A stretch of DNA of 64,000 bases from Stutzerimonas stutzeri (GCA_002345575.1 DDVX01000018.1:186001-250000), one strand, 5' to 3'. Shown: positions 16,707 to 25,496, counted from the stretch's first letter. Numbers and translations are program-made. Notes: generated from the sequence alone by a model not told the origin.

Positions 16707-16925
16707 ATGAGAGACGACGACTTCGACAATATCCGTGCCGAACGGGAAATGCCTTACCGCCCTGCTCCCACCTCAGCCAACAAGTACGCCGGCCTCTGGA
16801 AACAGATCGCACTGGGGATTGTGGTCGGGCATCTGTCGCTGGGACTGATTGGTGTAGTGCTTTGGATGGTTGCGGTGCCATTGCTCTTTGGCGGGATGCA
16901 GTTCGTTGCGCCTTGGGCTCCTTAG
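16707..16925 (+). CDS. Small hypothetical membrane protein (72 aa)
   Basis: A short protein with a charged N-terminus (MRDDDFDNIRAERE), a proline-rich link and one or two hydrophobic segments from about residue 33 (IALGIVVGHLSLGLIGVVLWMV, AVPLLFGGMQF). I do not recognise a family. It starts 39 bases past the tRNA-Met terminator and is followed by another tiny membrane protein in the same direction. Start ATG is supported by frame length only; no strong ribosome-binding site is seen. Confidence 0.55.
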   Translation: MRDDDFDNIRAEREMPYRPAPTSANKYAGLWKQIALGIVVGHLSLGLIGVVLWMVAVPLLFGGMQFVAPWAP

Positions 16926-16969
16926 CGCTGGTGCTTGTACATCAATCACATCAGTCTGGAGCCCTAGGC

Positions 16970-17167
16970 ATGTTCGGGCTAATCATTGATTTCTTAGTAG
17001 ACGTGCTGTGCTACCGGATCGGCCGAGCGACCATGCGGTTAGCCAGTAGAGGCCACTATCGGAAGTCGGGAAGCGGATGGGACGGAATGTGTTGCGCACT
17101 AGGAGGGCTTGTCGGCCTTGCCGCATTGGCTGCGCTGATGATCAGCATCGCCATACTGCAGCGGTAG
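16970..17167 (+). CDS. Small hypothetical membrane protein (65 aa)
   Basis: Starts at the ATG for MFGLIIDFLVDVLCYRIGR, with a weak CTGGA some ten bases upstream. It has a hydrophobic N-terminus, a basic middle (RLASRGHYRKSG) and a second hydrophobic segment (CCALGGLVGLAALAALMISI). No family is recognised. It follows the 72-residue protein by 44 bases and may share its transcript. The coding call rests on two well-formed membrane segments and position. Confidence 0.5.
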   Translation: MFGLIIDFLVDVLCYRIGRATMRLASRGHYRKSGSGWDGMCCALGGLVGLAALAALMISIAILQR

Positions 17168-17193
17168 CCAGAGGGCGCACCTAGCGCTTGTCC

Positions 17194-17598
17194 TCAGTTA
17201 CAACGCTGCCCCGACACCGCCGGATGGTAAAGCGGCTGCACGGTATTCCCCGCAGGATCGAGCACATGGAAGCTGTGGGCGCCGTCGCGGTGGGCGAAGG
17301 GGCGGTCGAGCATGGTGACGCCTTGGGCTTTGAGGTATTCGTACCACGCGTGGAGCTCTTCCACGCTATCGACGATAAAGCCGTAATGGTCCATCGCCTG
17401 GACGCCGCTGCTTTTTTCCGAGGCACGGCCCAGGGAGAGGTTGTCGTTACCGCACGTCAGGTAGACGAGGTCTTTGCTGGCGCGGTTAAGCACTTCCATG
17501 CCAAGCACATCGACATAGAAACGCTCGCATTCTTCGAGGTTCGGCACGGTGAGCGCCAGATGACGCAGGCCGTTAAGGCGACCGGGACGCTGTGGCAT
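17194..17598 (-). CDS. VOC-family (glyoxalase/bleomycin resistance fold) protein
   Basis: A 134-residue vicinal-oxygen-chelate protein: GLRHLALTVPNLEECERFYVD at the start, MDHYGFIVDSVEEL in the middle and a C-terminal AHSFHVLDPAGNTVQPLYH. Candidate metal ligands are the histidines in these blocks. The substrate cannot be told from sequence; ring-cleaving dioxygenase-like, glyoxalase-like and antibiotic-binding members all share the fold. Its start (MPQRPG) lies 56 bases from the divergent ABM gene. Confidence 0.8.
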   Translation of the reverse strand: MPQRPGRLNGLRHLALTVPNLEECERFYVDVLGMEVLNRASKDLVYLTCGNDNLSLGRASEKSSGVQAMDHYGFIVDSVEELHAWYEYLKAQGVTMLDRPFAHRDGAHSFHVLDPAGNTVQPLYHPAVSGQRCN

Positions 17599-17654
17599 CT
17601 TGTTTTCCCTTGTATACAATCGAGCGATCCACCTTAAAACAAAACGGAGCGCTT

Positions 17655-17957
17655 ATGTACTGCCTGATTCTGAAAACCCAGCTCGCACCGGGCTCGTTCG
17701 ATAAGTTCATGGAAGCCATGCGCATCAACGCCGCCGCCTCGGTGCAGGACGAGCCGGATTGTCTGGTCTTCGATGTGATTCAGGATGCGGCAGACCCGGA
17801 TCTGGTCTACCTCTATGAGCTGTACCGCGACGAAGCAGCCTTAGCGCATCACAAGACCACCGAGCACTATCTGCAGAGCCGCCCGCTGTTGGCCGAGTGC
17901 ATCGTCAAACAGGAGGTCATGAAAGGCCATATGGTTTGCGGCAACAACAAGCGCTGA
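17655..17957 (+). CDS. Putative quinol monooxygenase (ABM family)
   Basis: A 100-residue single-domain protein of the antibiotic biosynthesis monooxygenase family: YCLILKTQLAPGSFDKFMEAM, then DEPDCLVFDVIQDAADPDLVYLYELYRDEAALAHHKTTEHY-type blocks (positions about 35-75), as in YgiN. Such proteins are cofactor-free, dimeric and often act on quinols or are of unknown role. The ATG at 17655 was chosen because of the family start and the AACGGAGCG before it. It is divergent from the VOC gene. Confidence 0.8.
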   Translation: MYCLILKTQLAPGSFDKFMEAMRINAAASVQDEPDCLVFDVIQDAADPDLVYLYELYRDEAALAHHKTTEHYLQSRPLLAECIVKQEVMKGHMVCGNNKR

Positions 17958-18030
17958 ATCATCTGCAGCGCTGCGTCAGCCATCCCGTGCAGACCCAGTC
18001 TGCACGATTCCAAATCCCCTCTTGCTCGCT

Positions 18031-18945
18031 TTAGCGTGCCGTGTTTTGAGCGCTGCTGCGGGTCGCCAGCAACAGTCCGGCAAAGATCAGCCCGCCACCA
18101 ATCCAGTGGAAGACCTGCAGTGCTTCGCCCAGCACCAGCCAGCCGATGATGGCGGTGAAGACCGGCATCAGGTAGGTCGTTATGGTCGCCTTCGCTGCAC
18201 CGACAATACGCACGCCGTGGTTCCAGGCCAGGTACGCCACCAGCGAGGCGAAAATGGCGGTATAGGCTACGGCAGCAAGATTACTGGGAGTGGGTGCAAA
18301 GCCGCCGACCTGGCTGAATTCGTAGAGATAAAACGGCGTGATCAGCGGCAGGCCGATCATCATCAGCACACCAAGCAGGGTCAGCGCCGGCATGACCAGG
18401 AACTTCGCCCAGCGCCGCAGCAACAGGGTGTAGAGCGTCCATGCCAGCACTGCGGCGAGCATCAGCAGGTCGCCCTTCTGGAACGACAGGCTGATAAAGA
18501 TCTCCCAGCTGCCCCGACTGATCAGGTAGAGCAGGCCGGCCGCGGCAATCGCCATGCCGAACCAGGCGCTTCGGGCCGGCCATTCGCCGAGCAACAGCCC
18601 TCCTCCGATAAACGCGAATAACGGCAGGCAGGTGTTGAGCAGCGTGAGGTTGATGGCTTCGGTGCTTTGCGCAGCGGAATACAGCAGCGTGTTGTAGCTG
18701 GCGATACCCAGCGCGGCGATGATGGGCAATCGCCAGCCGGCAGCGCGCAGGGTCTGGCGATGCTGCCAGATCGAACGCACAACGAAGGGCAGCAACAGGC
18801 TGGTGGCGAGTGTCCATCGCCAGAACGACAGGCTCAGCGGTGGAATATCTTCATGAAAGGCGCGAGCCACCAGGGCGTTGCCACTCCACAGCAGCACAGC
18901 GAGCAGCAGGCCGGCGAAGGCCCACTTGCGCGAATCAGGCATCAC
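18031..18945 (-). CDS. EamA/DMT-superfamily transporter
   Basis: A 304-residue membrane protein with about ten hydrophobic segments arranged as two EamA repeats (first around GLLLAVLLWSGNALVARAF, second around LMLAAVLAWTLYTLLLRRW). Members usually export amino acids or other metabolites; the substrate here is unknown. The start overlaps the end of the carbonic anhydrase gene by four bases, indicating coupled translation. Confidence 0.9.
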   Translation of the reverse strand: MMPDSRKWAFAGLLLAVLLWSGNALVARAFHEDIPPLSLSFWRWTLATSLLLPFVVRSIWQHRQTLRAAGWRLPIIAALGIASYNTLLYSAAQSTEAINLTLLNTCLPLFAFIGGGLLLGEWPARSAWFGMAIAAAGLLYLISRGSWEIFISLSFQKGDLLMLAAVLAWTLYTLLLRRWAKFLVMPALTLLGVLMMIGLPLITPFYLYEFSQVGGFAPTPSNLAAVAYTAIFASLVAYLAWNHGVRIVGAAKATITTYLMPVFTAIIGWLVLGEALQVFHWIGGGLIFAGLLLATRSSAQNTAR

Positions 18946-19589
18946 TCGGGACGACGCGGACGCAGGCGATACTGTGGCGGCAGTTGTTCAGGACCGCTGA
19001 TGGTGACGTTGAGGTCCTTCCAGATGCCATCCTTGATGCCGTAAATGCAGCCATGGACCGACAGCGGCTGGCCACGGTGCCAAGCGTTCTGGACGATCGC
19101 GGTGTGGCTGACATTGGCAACCTGCTGGATAACGTTGAGCTCGCACATGCGGTCAAGCCGGGCTTCTTCGGTGGGGAAGCTGGCGATGTGGTCGCGATGC
19201 TCGTAGTACAGATCTCGAATGGTGCGCAGCCAGCCGTCGATCAAGCCCAGCTGGTCGTCACGCATGGAGGCACGTACACCGCCGCAACCGTAGTGGCCGG
19301 TAACCAGGATGTGTTTGACCTTGAGTACATCGACGGCGTACTGAATCACCGATAGGCAGTTAAGGTCGGTGTGCAGCACCACGTTGGCGACGTTGCGGTG
19401 GACGAACAGGTCGCCGGGCAGCATGCCGACGATCTCGTTGGCCGGCACGCGGGCATCGGAGCAGCCGATCCAGAGATACTCAGGCTCTTGCTGCTTGGCC
19501 AGCTTGCTGAAGAAGTTCGGATCTTCTTCGATGATAGCTTCGGCCCAGCGTGCGTTGTTTTCAATTAACTTCTGAAGATCGTCGCTCAT
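18942..19589 (-). CDS. can: Beta-class carbonic anhydrase
   Basis: Interconverts CO2 and bicarbonate. The 215-residue protein carries the zinc site Cys-Asp in WIGCSDARVPANEI and His-Cys in VTGHYGCGGVRA. Length and motifs match E. coli Can (CynT2). It precedes an EamA exporter that overlaps its stop. A gamma-class relative is found at 51836-52366. Confidence 0.95.
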   Translation of the reverse strand: MSDDLQKLIENNARWAEAIIEEDPNFFSKLAKQQEPEYLWIGCSDARVPANEIVGMLPGDLFVHRNVANVVLHTDLNCLSVIQYAVDVLKVKHILVTGHYGCGGVRASMRDDQLGLIDGWLRTIRDLYYEHRDHIASFPTEEARLDRMCELNVIQQVANVSHTAIVQNAWHRGQPLSVHGCIYGIKDGIWKDLNVTISGPEQLPPQYRLRPRRPE

Positions 19590-19665
19590 TGGCTGCCCTG
19601 TTTTTTTATTCCGACACGCACGTTACGAACCGGTCGGCGGTTTGACAAGCGCGCGGTGCGTGGCG

Positions 19666-21075
19666 TCACACGCTAAATAGCGGACTCGCTTGCACCTGCG
19701 CTCTGGGCCGAGAAGAAAATGCCCGCAGATCACGCAAGAAAGTATCACGCCAGGCATCGAGGTCGGCGGTGCGAATGATGCTCATCATGTGTTCGTAGCG
19801 GTCCCTGCGTTCTGCCAGCGGCATGCGCAGGGCGCGGTCGAGGGCTTCGGCCATGCCGATGCAGTCATAGGGATTGACGATCAGCGCCGAGGTCAGCTCG
19901 TGCGCGGCGCCGGCAAAGCGCGATAGCACCAGCACGCCGGGGTCGTCGGGGTCTTGCGAGGCCACATATTCCTTCGCCACGAGGTTCATGCCGTCGCGCA
20001 GTGGCGTGACAAAGCCGATATCTGCGTCGCGAAACAGCCCCGTCAGGACACGCCGATCATGGCTCTTGTTGAGGTAATGCAGGGGCGTCCAATCAAGATC
20101 GGAAAGCCGACCGTTGATATGTCCCGCCTCGCTTTCCAGCTGCTGGCGGATGTGTTGGTAAGTCTTTACGTCAGAACGCGAGGTGGGCGCGATCTGAATG
20201 AATTCGACACCCCGGCGATGCTCGGGGAAGCGGTCGAACAGCGCCTCATAGGCCTTGAAGCGCTCCACCAATCCCTTGGAATAATCCAGCCGATCCACGC
20301 TGATGATCTTCTTGCGGGCAACATCCGTGATTCGCCGCATGGGCCGGCGGCGGCGCTGAGAAGATTCGGCCAGCTCCTGGATTTCATCTGGCACCACACC
20401 GATGGGATAAACCCCGGCACGGAAGTTCTGCCCGTAAGCCGTCAGGCTGCCGTCTTTTTCGAGGATGCCGCGTACTTCGCGGGTCATGTAATCCTGGAAG
20501 GCCAGGCGATCGGTTTCGGTCTGAAAGCCGATGAGATCGTAAGAGCACAAGGTCTTCAGCAGGTCATTGTGCGGCGGAATGACGGTGAGAATTTCCGGTG
20601 GTGGAAACGGAATGTGCAGGAAGAAGCCGATGCGGTTGCGGATGCCCAGCCGCCGGCATTCTTCGGCGAAGGGGATCAGGTGGTAGTCGTGAATCCAGAT
20701 GGTGTCGTCAGGCTTGAGCAGTGGCTTTAGCTGTCCTGCGAGCATGGCGTTGACCCGCCGGTAGCCATCGTATTCCTGGCGGTTATAGCGCGCCAGGTCG
20801 ATGCGGTAGTGGAAGATCGGCCATAGCGTGGCGTTGGAAAAGCCTCGGTAATACTGGTCGTAATCCTGCCGGGTCAGGCCCATCGTGACGTAGGTGATTT
20901 CGCCGACGGTTTCGGTATTGGTCTGCGGCGTGCTGCTGACCTCGCCGCTCCAGCCAAACCAGATGCCGCCGCTCTGGCGCAAGGCGTCGTAGACGCCCAC
21001 CGCAAGCCCACCGGCTGCAACCTTGCCCGGCTTGATCGGTGCCACTCGGTTGGAAACCACTATCAATCGGCTCAT
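19666..21075 (-). CDS. otsA: Trehalose-6-phosphate synthase
   Basis: Makes trehalose 6-phosphate from UDP-glucose and glucose 6-phosphate for osmoprotection. The 469-residue GT20 enzyme shows GWSGEVSS near the N-terminus, IWIHDYHLIPFAEECRRLG around residue 130, and the nucleotide-binding VDRLDYSKGLVERF. The start (MSRLIVVSNRVAP) overlaps the otsB stop as ATGA, so otsB-otsA are coupled with otsB first. Confidence 0.96.
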   Translation of the reverse strand: MSRLIVVSNRVAPIKPGKVAAGGLAVGVYDALRQSGGIWFGWSGEVSSTPQTNTETVGEITYVTMGLTRQDYDQYYRGFSNATLWPIFHYRIDLARYNRQEYDGYRRVNAMLAGQLKPLLKPDDTIWIHDYHLIPFAEECRRLGIRNRIGFFLHIPFPPPEILTVIPPHNDLLKTLCSYDLIGFQTETDRLAFQDYMTREVRGILEKDGSLTAYGQNFRAGVYPIGVVPDEIQELAESSQRRRRPMRRITDVARKKIISVDRLDYSKGLVERFKAYEALFDRFPEHRRGVEFIQIAPTSRSDVKTYQHIRQQLESEAGHINGRLSDLDWTPLHYLNKSHDRRVLTGLFRDADIGFVTPLRDGMNLVAKEYVASQDPDDPGVLVLSRFAGAAHELTSALIVNPYDCIGMAEALDRALRMPLAERRDRYEHMMSIIRTADLDAWRDTFLRDLRAFSSRPRAQVQASPLFSV

Positions 21076-21866
21076 GGGGCGCACTCGCTTCGGTCTGATT
21101 TATGGTTGTCTTCCGGCTCGTCGCCGAGTCCTTCGAGCAGGCTGCCAAGCCAGGCGCCCACAGCCTCCACGGAGGCCAGTCGCTGTGTGGCCAGCGTCTG
21201 TCCGTCGCCTACCTTGATACTCAGCCCACCCAGCTGGTTGACCACTTCGAAACCAGCCTCGTCGGTTCTGTCGTCGCCGACAAACACAGGCACTCGCCCG
21301 AAAAATGGCGCCTCCTGCATAAAAATACGGATCGCCTCGCCCTTGCTGGCGCCGCGCGGTTTGAGCTCGAACACGCATTTGCCCGGCTGCAGCACCAGTT
21401 CCTCGCGGTAGCGCTCGACGAATGCCTCGGCAAGGGCTCGCGCTGTCTCTTCCAGTTCGGGCGCCTGCCGGAAGTGCAGGGCGAAGGCGATGCCCTTGTT
21501 TTCAAGGCGCAGACCCGGATGCTCGGAGCATGCCTGGGCCAGCTCCTGTTGGATTTCGGCAAACACCGCGCTGTCTAATGCCAGCCGCTGCACTTGCCCA
21601 TCCGCGCCGCGTCGCTCAGCGCCATGAATGCCTGCCGCCGGCAACCGCAGCGGCGCGATCAGCGCATCGATCTGTTCCAAAGGCCGTCCCGAAACGACAG
21701 CCACAGGGACGTCACTGACATGCAGCTGCTGCAGCGCCTCTCGCACGGAGACAGAAACGAATACGAGCTCGGGGCTGGGCTGTATCTGCGCCAGTGTTCC
21801 GTCCAGATCGAAGAAAAAGGCACAGCGCCGAATGTCTGTCGCGGGTCGATTATTTTGTTTGTCCAT
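21072..21866 (-). CDS. otsB: Trehalose-6-phosphate phosphatase
   Basis: HAD-family phosphatase completing trehalose synthesis. Motif I is FFFDLDGTLA (residues about 17-26), motif II is in VAVVSGRPL and motif IV is VGDDRTDEAGFEVV. The 264-residue start at MDKQNNRPATD has AGGAAA just upstream; a longer in-frame extension to 21923 lacks conservation. It is the first gene of the otsBA pair and divergent from an acidic protein gene, with 136 bases between that may hold both promoters. Confidence 0.95.
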   Translation of the reverse strand: MDKQNNRPATDIRRCAFFFDLDGTLAQIQPSPELVFVSVSVREALQQLHVSDVPVAVVSGRPLEQIDALIAPLRLPAAGIHGAERRGADGQVQRLALDSAVFAEIQQELAQACSEHPGLRLENKGIAFALHFRQAPELEETARALAEAFVERYREELVLQPGKCVFELKPRGASKGEAIRIFMQEAPFFGRVPVFVGDDRTDEAGFEVVNQLGGLSIKVGDGQTLATQRLASVEAVGAWLGSLLEGLGDEPEDNHKSDRSECAP

Positions 21867-22002
21867 GTTTCCTAGACTGCCGATCAAGCGAGGTGGTTCG
21901 CCGACTGATGCAACAAGCCGCACCAGCCGGCAGCCAGGCGGAATCTTCGCCCGGCGGCCCAGTCACATTCTGCAAGACCGCGCATTCACGCAGGAGGTTG
22001 TC

Positions 22003-22566
22003 ATGAACGATCAAAAGCCCTACACGCCCACGGAAATTGACGACACCGAAGACCGCATGGGTTCCATGGAGCAGCTGGATTTCGACCAGCGCCGGGACGA
22101 ACGCAAGGGCCGCATCGGTGACGAGGTGCCGCGCGAGCAGGTAGAAGATGAGTTTCCGCCGGAGCGGGTCGCCGAAGCCGGCATGACCACCGGTGAAGTA
22201 CCGGATGGCGACACCACCATGGATGATATGGCGCCAGAAACGCTCATCCCCGACGATGGCGCCCGCTCACCACGCGAACGCGGCCACGGAGGCCCGGCAG
22301 ATCAGGATTTGAGTGTGGTATCCGAACACGAGATCGGCGCAGATGTAGGCTTGGACGAAGCCGAACAGGCACGGCGCGACCCGCTGGACGGCAAGCCTTG
22401 GGACGGTCCCGCTGACGGTGAGCCGGATACTGGAACCAGCAGCGGCACAGCGGTGCTGCAGGATGACGACAGTCTGCTGGAAGAAAACCCGGACATTCTT
22501 TCCGACGATGAGCTAGAGGGCGATGCTCCGCTGGATTCGGGAAGGGATAAACCGGCCGGGACCTGA
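22003..22566 (+). CDS. Highly acidic, low-complexity protein of unknown function
   Basis: A 187-residue protein rich in Asp, Glu, Gly and Pro, without hydrophobic segments or signal peptide, so probably disordered. The N-terminus (YTPTEIDDTEDRMGSMEQLD) resembles a short Pseudomonas protein that is annotated variously as an HPr-related phosphotransferase protein or serine kinase/phosphatase; I see no sequence support for those activities. A GGAGG lies eight bases before the ATG. It is divergent from the trehalose operon, which suggests but does not prove an osmotic-stress link. Confidence 0.75.
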   Translation: MNDQKPYTPTEIDDTEDRMGSMEQLDFDQRRDERKGRIGDEVPREQVEDEFPPERVAEAGMTTGEVPDGDTTMDDMAPETLIPDDGARSPRERGHGGPADQDLSVVSEHEIGADVGLDEAEQARRDPLDGKPWDGPADGEPDTGTSSGTAVLQDDDSLLEENPDILSDDELEGDAPLDSGRDKPAGT

Positions 22567-22590
22567 GCAGGCTGGAGGTAGAGCCTACCG

Positions 22591-22654
22591 GTGGGAGCGA
22601 ATTCGCGAGCGTTTGAGGGCTGCCGAAAGCTTCGCGGGCATGGCCCGCTCCCAC
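22591..22654. repeat. REP pair (REPIN-like)
   Basis: GTGGGAGCG at the left and CGCTCCCAC-type sequence at the right form an inverted pair around about 45 bases, each next to a GCG-rich tail (AATTCGCGAGCG, GCTTCGCGGGC). This is the typical Pseudomonas REP palindrome layout. It lies in the 130-base gap between the convergent ends of the acidic protein gene and rimI. Confidence 0.75.
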
Positions 22655-22696
22655 AGGGTGGGAGTGGGCTGCATTTAGCGGAAGGCGGAATCCGGA

Positions 22697-23161
22697 TCAG
22701 CTGTCCGATTCATCCAGCAGGGTGCAGGCCATCACCAGAGCGTCCTCGCGACCATCGGCTGCTGGGTAATAATCCCGGCGCCTGCCTATCTCATTGAAGC
22801 CGTAGCGCTCGTATAAGCGATAGGCCGCACCATTGCTGGCGCGGACTTCGAGAAAGCACTCGCGCCCACCGCGCTCATAGGCGCGAGCCATCAGGTGTTC
22901 CAGCAGGCGCAGGCCCAGTCCTTGCCCCTGGCTTTGAGGCTTGACGGTGATATTGAGCAGGTGTGCTTCATCGATGATGACGTTGATCACCCCGTGGCCG
23001 ACCTGTTGCTCGCCCTCGAACATCACCCAGCACTCATAGGCTGACAAGGCATCGGTGTAGGTACCGCGTGTCCAGGGATGGCTGAAGGCGGCGTATTCGA
23101 TCCTCAATACGTTATCGAGATCGGCCGCAGTCATCGGGCGGAAACTGACGTTATCACTCAT
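22697..23161 (-). CDS. rimI: Ribosomal protein S18 alanine N-acetyltransferase-like protein
   Basis: GNAT acetyltransferase of 154 residues with the acetyl-CoA loop KPQSQGQGLGLRLLEHLM (around residue 75-92) and YERYGFNEIGRRRDYYP near the C-terminus, both characteristic of RimI. The start MSDNVSFRP was chosen because it overlaps the stop of the upstream psi-like gene by four bases. In E. coli rimI also follows holD, which supports both names. Confidence 0.92.
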   Translation of the reverse strand: MSDNVSFRPMTAADLDNVLRIEYAAFSHPWTRGTYTDALSAYECWVMFEGEQQVGHGVINVIIDEAHLLNITVKPQSQGQGLGLRLLEHLMARAYERGGRECFLEVRASNGAAYRLYERYGFNEIGRRRDYYPAADGREDALVMACTLLDESDS

Positions 23162-23955
23162 GAACCAATATTCCAGCGTGACATGCTGCGGCGCAGGGCC
23201 TTCCACAGCTCGGCCTTGGCGGTCGGCTGCTCCATCAGATCTTCCAGGCCCGGGATGGCCAAGGCATGGCCGACACCTTCGATGGCCAGCTCACGGTAGC
23301 AGGCATCCGCGTCCACCTCGCCGGCATGTTGCAGCGCCGGCAGGCCGATCAGCCAGATGCAATCGCAGCCCATCTCTTCCAGCTCGGCAGCCAGAACGCC
23401 CTGCACATAATCACGCGCAGCCTCGGCACCCTGGTCCAGATTACCGCCACTGAGCAGCGGCCATCGAATAGGCTCGCCATCACCGACCTGCTGCGGCTTG
23501 TCCGGTAAGCGTGCGGCGCGCAGCAAGTCCTTGAGCAGAATGTATGCCGGATCGCGACTCTGGAACGGCTCACCCGTGGGCAGCTCAACCAATAGCAACA
23601 CGCTGCCGGCACGCAGCAGCTGCAGCGCGAAGCGTGGCGGCGGAGCGATGGGTTTGGCCTTCGCGGGAGTACTTTCCTCAATAACCGTCGCCGGCTCAGG
23701 CTTTTTCGGCTCCGGCATCGCAATACGTGGCCGCGGCACCTCGGCCCGCACTACAGGCGCGGCAACAGCGACTTCGACCCGCGCGGGCTCGGCGATCTCG
23801 ACAGCTTCCGCTTCTGGGCGAGGCGATTCGGGCTCGGTTTGAGGCAACAGCAACTCCAGCCGCGAAGGCGCCGCAAAAGGCAGCTCGGTACGCGGCAGCC
23901 AGCTGACCACCTGCATGGCGTCGAGGTAGCTGCGACGCCGTATTTCGCTGATCAA
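23158..23955 (-). CDS. holD: DNA polymerase III psi-subunit-like protein (HolD-like)
   Basis: A 265-residue protein with three parts: a short N-terminal segment (RRRSYLDAMQVVSWLPRTEL), a proline/glutamate/alanine-rich linker (residues about 35-105), and a folded C-terminal domain (RFALQLLRAGSVLLLVEL to the end). It is much longer than E. coli psi; a psi subunit of this long type next to rimI has been described in Pseudomonas. Automated annotation often labels it a TonB-like protein because of the Pro-rich linker, but there is no membrane anchor. The start is TTG, overlapping the leuA stop as TTGA, with GGAGGGAG just upstream. Confidence 0.7.
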   Translation of the reverse strand: MISEIRRRSYLDAMQVVSWLPRTELPFAAPSRLELLLPQTEPESPRPEAEAVEIAEPARVEVAVAAPVVRAEVPRPRIAMPEPKKPEPATVIEESTPAKAKPIAPPPRFALQLLRAGSVLLLVELPTGEPFQSRDPAYILLKDLLRAARLPDKPQQVGDGEPIRWPLLSGGNLDQGAEAARDYVQGVLAAELEEMGCDCIWLIGLPALQHAGEVDADACYRELAIEGVGHALAIPGLEDLMEQPTAKAELWKALRRSMSRWNIGS

Positions 23956-25496
23956 ACTCCCTCCACCTGCGGATGCGCCTTGGCGCCGATCTGCATCAGG
24001 TTCAGCGCGTTGAGATAGGCCTTGGCCGAGGCGACGACGATATCGGTGTCGGCGCCATTGCCGTTGACGATGCGCCCGCCCTTCTCCAGACGCACGGTCA
24101 CTTCGCCCTGAGAATCGGTGCCCTGGGTGATGGCATTGACCGAGTACAGCTGCAAGGTAGCGCCAGAGACGGCAATCGCTTCGATGGCCTTGAAGGTGGC
24201 GTCCACCGGACCGGAACCCTGGGCAGCGGCGTCACGCTCGGCGCCGTCGATGCTCAGCACCAGTTTAGCTTCGGGCGTAGTGCCGGTCTTGCTGGCAACT
24301 TCCAGGCTGGCCAGCTTGTAATGCTCCGGCGCGTCATGGGCCAGGGTGTCGGAAACCAGCGCCTGCAAGTCTTCGTCAAAGATTTCGTGCTTCTTGTCGG
24401 CCAGCTCCTTGAAGCGGGCGAAAGCGGCATTCAGCTCCTCGCCTTCCAGCACGGTGCCCAACTCTTCCAGCCGCGAGCGGAAGGCAGCGCGTCCGGAGTG
24501 CTTGCCCATGACCATCTTGTTGGCGTGCCAGCCAACCGACTGCGCGGACATGATCTCGTAGGTTTCGCGATGCTTGAGCACGCCGTCCTGGTGGATGCCC
24601 GACTCGTGGGCAAAGGCGTTGGCGCCGACGATGGCCTTGTTCGGCTGCACCGGAAAACCGGTGATGCCTGAGACCAGGCGCGACGCGGCAAGGATGTGTT
24701 CGGTCTCGATGCGCGTGTGCACGTCGAGCAGGTCCTGACGGGTCTTGATCGCCATGACGATCTCTTCCAGCGCGGCGTTGCCGGCGCGCTCGCCCAAGCC
24801 ATTGATGGTGCACTCAACCTGGCGCGCCCCGGCTACCACGGCGGCCAGGGAGTTGGCCACGGCTAGGCCGAGGTCGTTGTGGCAGTGCACGGAAAACACC
24901 GCCTTGTCGGCGTTGGGGATGCGTTCGAGCAGCTGACGGATGGTCTCGGCGTACTGGTGCGGGATCGCGTAGCCGACGGTGTCCGGGATGTTGATGGTGC
25001 GCGCACCGGCGTCGATGGCCGCCTCAATGATGCGACAAAGGAAATCGATCTCCGAACGGCCAGCGTCCTCGCAGGAAAACTCCACGTCGGCGCACAGGCT
25101 GCGGGCCTTCTTCACCGCGCGCACGGCCTGCTCGATCACCTGCTCGGGCTGCATGCGCAGCTTGTACTGCATGTGAATCGGGCTGGTGGCGATAAAGGTG
25201 TGGATGCGCCCTGAGTTGGCATTGGCCAAGGCTTCGGCGGCGCGCTCGATATCGGCGTCAACTGCCCGCGCCAGGCTGCATACGGTGCTGTCCTTGATGT
25301 TGTCAGCAACCAGCTTCACCCCAGCGAAATCACCGGGGCTGGCGATGGCGAAGCCGGCTTCGATCACGTCCACCTTCAGCCGCTCCAGCGCACGGGCGAT
25401 GCGTAGCTTCTCTTCGCCGGTCATGGAGGCGCCGGGGCTTTGCTCGCCGTCGCGCAGGGTGGTGTCGAAGATGATGACGCGATCGTTGTTGCTCAT
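23952..25496 (-). CDS. leuA: 2-isopropylmalate synthase
   Basis: First committed step of leucine biosynthesis. The 514-residue protein is the shorter E. coli-type enzyme, with DTTLRDGEQSPG at the N-terminus, the metal-binding HCHNDLGLAVAN, and GIHQDGVLKHRETYE; a C-terminal allosteric domain follows from about residue 390. The ATG for MSNNDRVIIFD has GAGGAAAT before it; the frame runs on to 25604 but that part is not conserved. It is followed by, and coupled to, the psi-like gene and rimI. Confidence 0.95.
   Translation of the reverse strand: MSNNDRVIIFDTTLRDGEQSPGASMTGEEKLRIARALERLKVDVIEAGFAIASPGDFAGVKLVADNIKDSTVCSLARAVDADIERAAEALANANSGRIHTFIATSPIHMQYKLRMQPEQVIEQAVRAVKKARSLCADVEFSCEDAGRSEIDFLCRIIEAAIDAGARTINIPDTVGYAIPHQYAETIRQLLERIPNADKAVFSVHCHNDLGLAVANSLAAVVAGARQVECTINGLGERAGNAALEEIVMAIKTRQDLLDVHTRIETEHILAASRLVSGITGFPVQPNKAIVGANAFAHESGIHQDGVLKHRETYEIMSAQSVGWHANKMVMGKHSGRAAFRSRLEELGTVLEGEELNAAFARFKELADKKHEIFDEDLQALVSDTLAHDAPEHYKLASLEVASKTGTTPEAKLVLSIDGAERDAAAQGSGPVDATFKAIEAIAVSGATLQLYSVNAITQGTDSQGEVTVRLEKGGRIVNGNGADTDIVVASAKAYLNALNLMQIGAKAHPQVEGV

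Noticed and set aside
16552..17167. A genomic island inserted at tRNA-Met
   Set aside because: No integrase, no direct repeat of the tRNA 3' end and no composition shift could be seen in the following kilobases.
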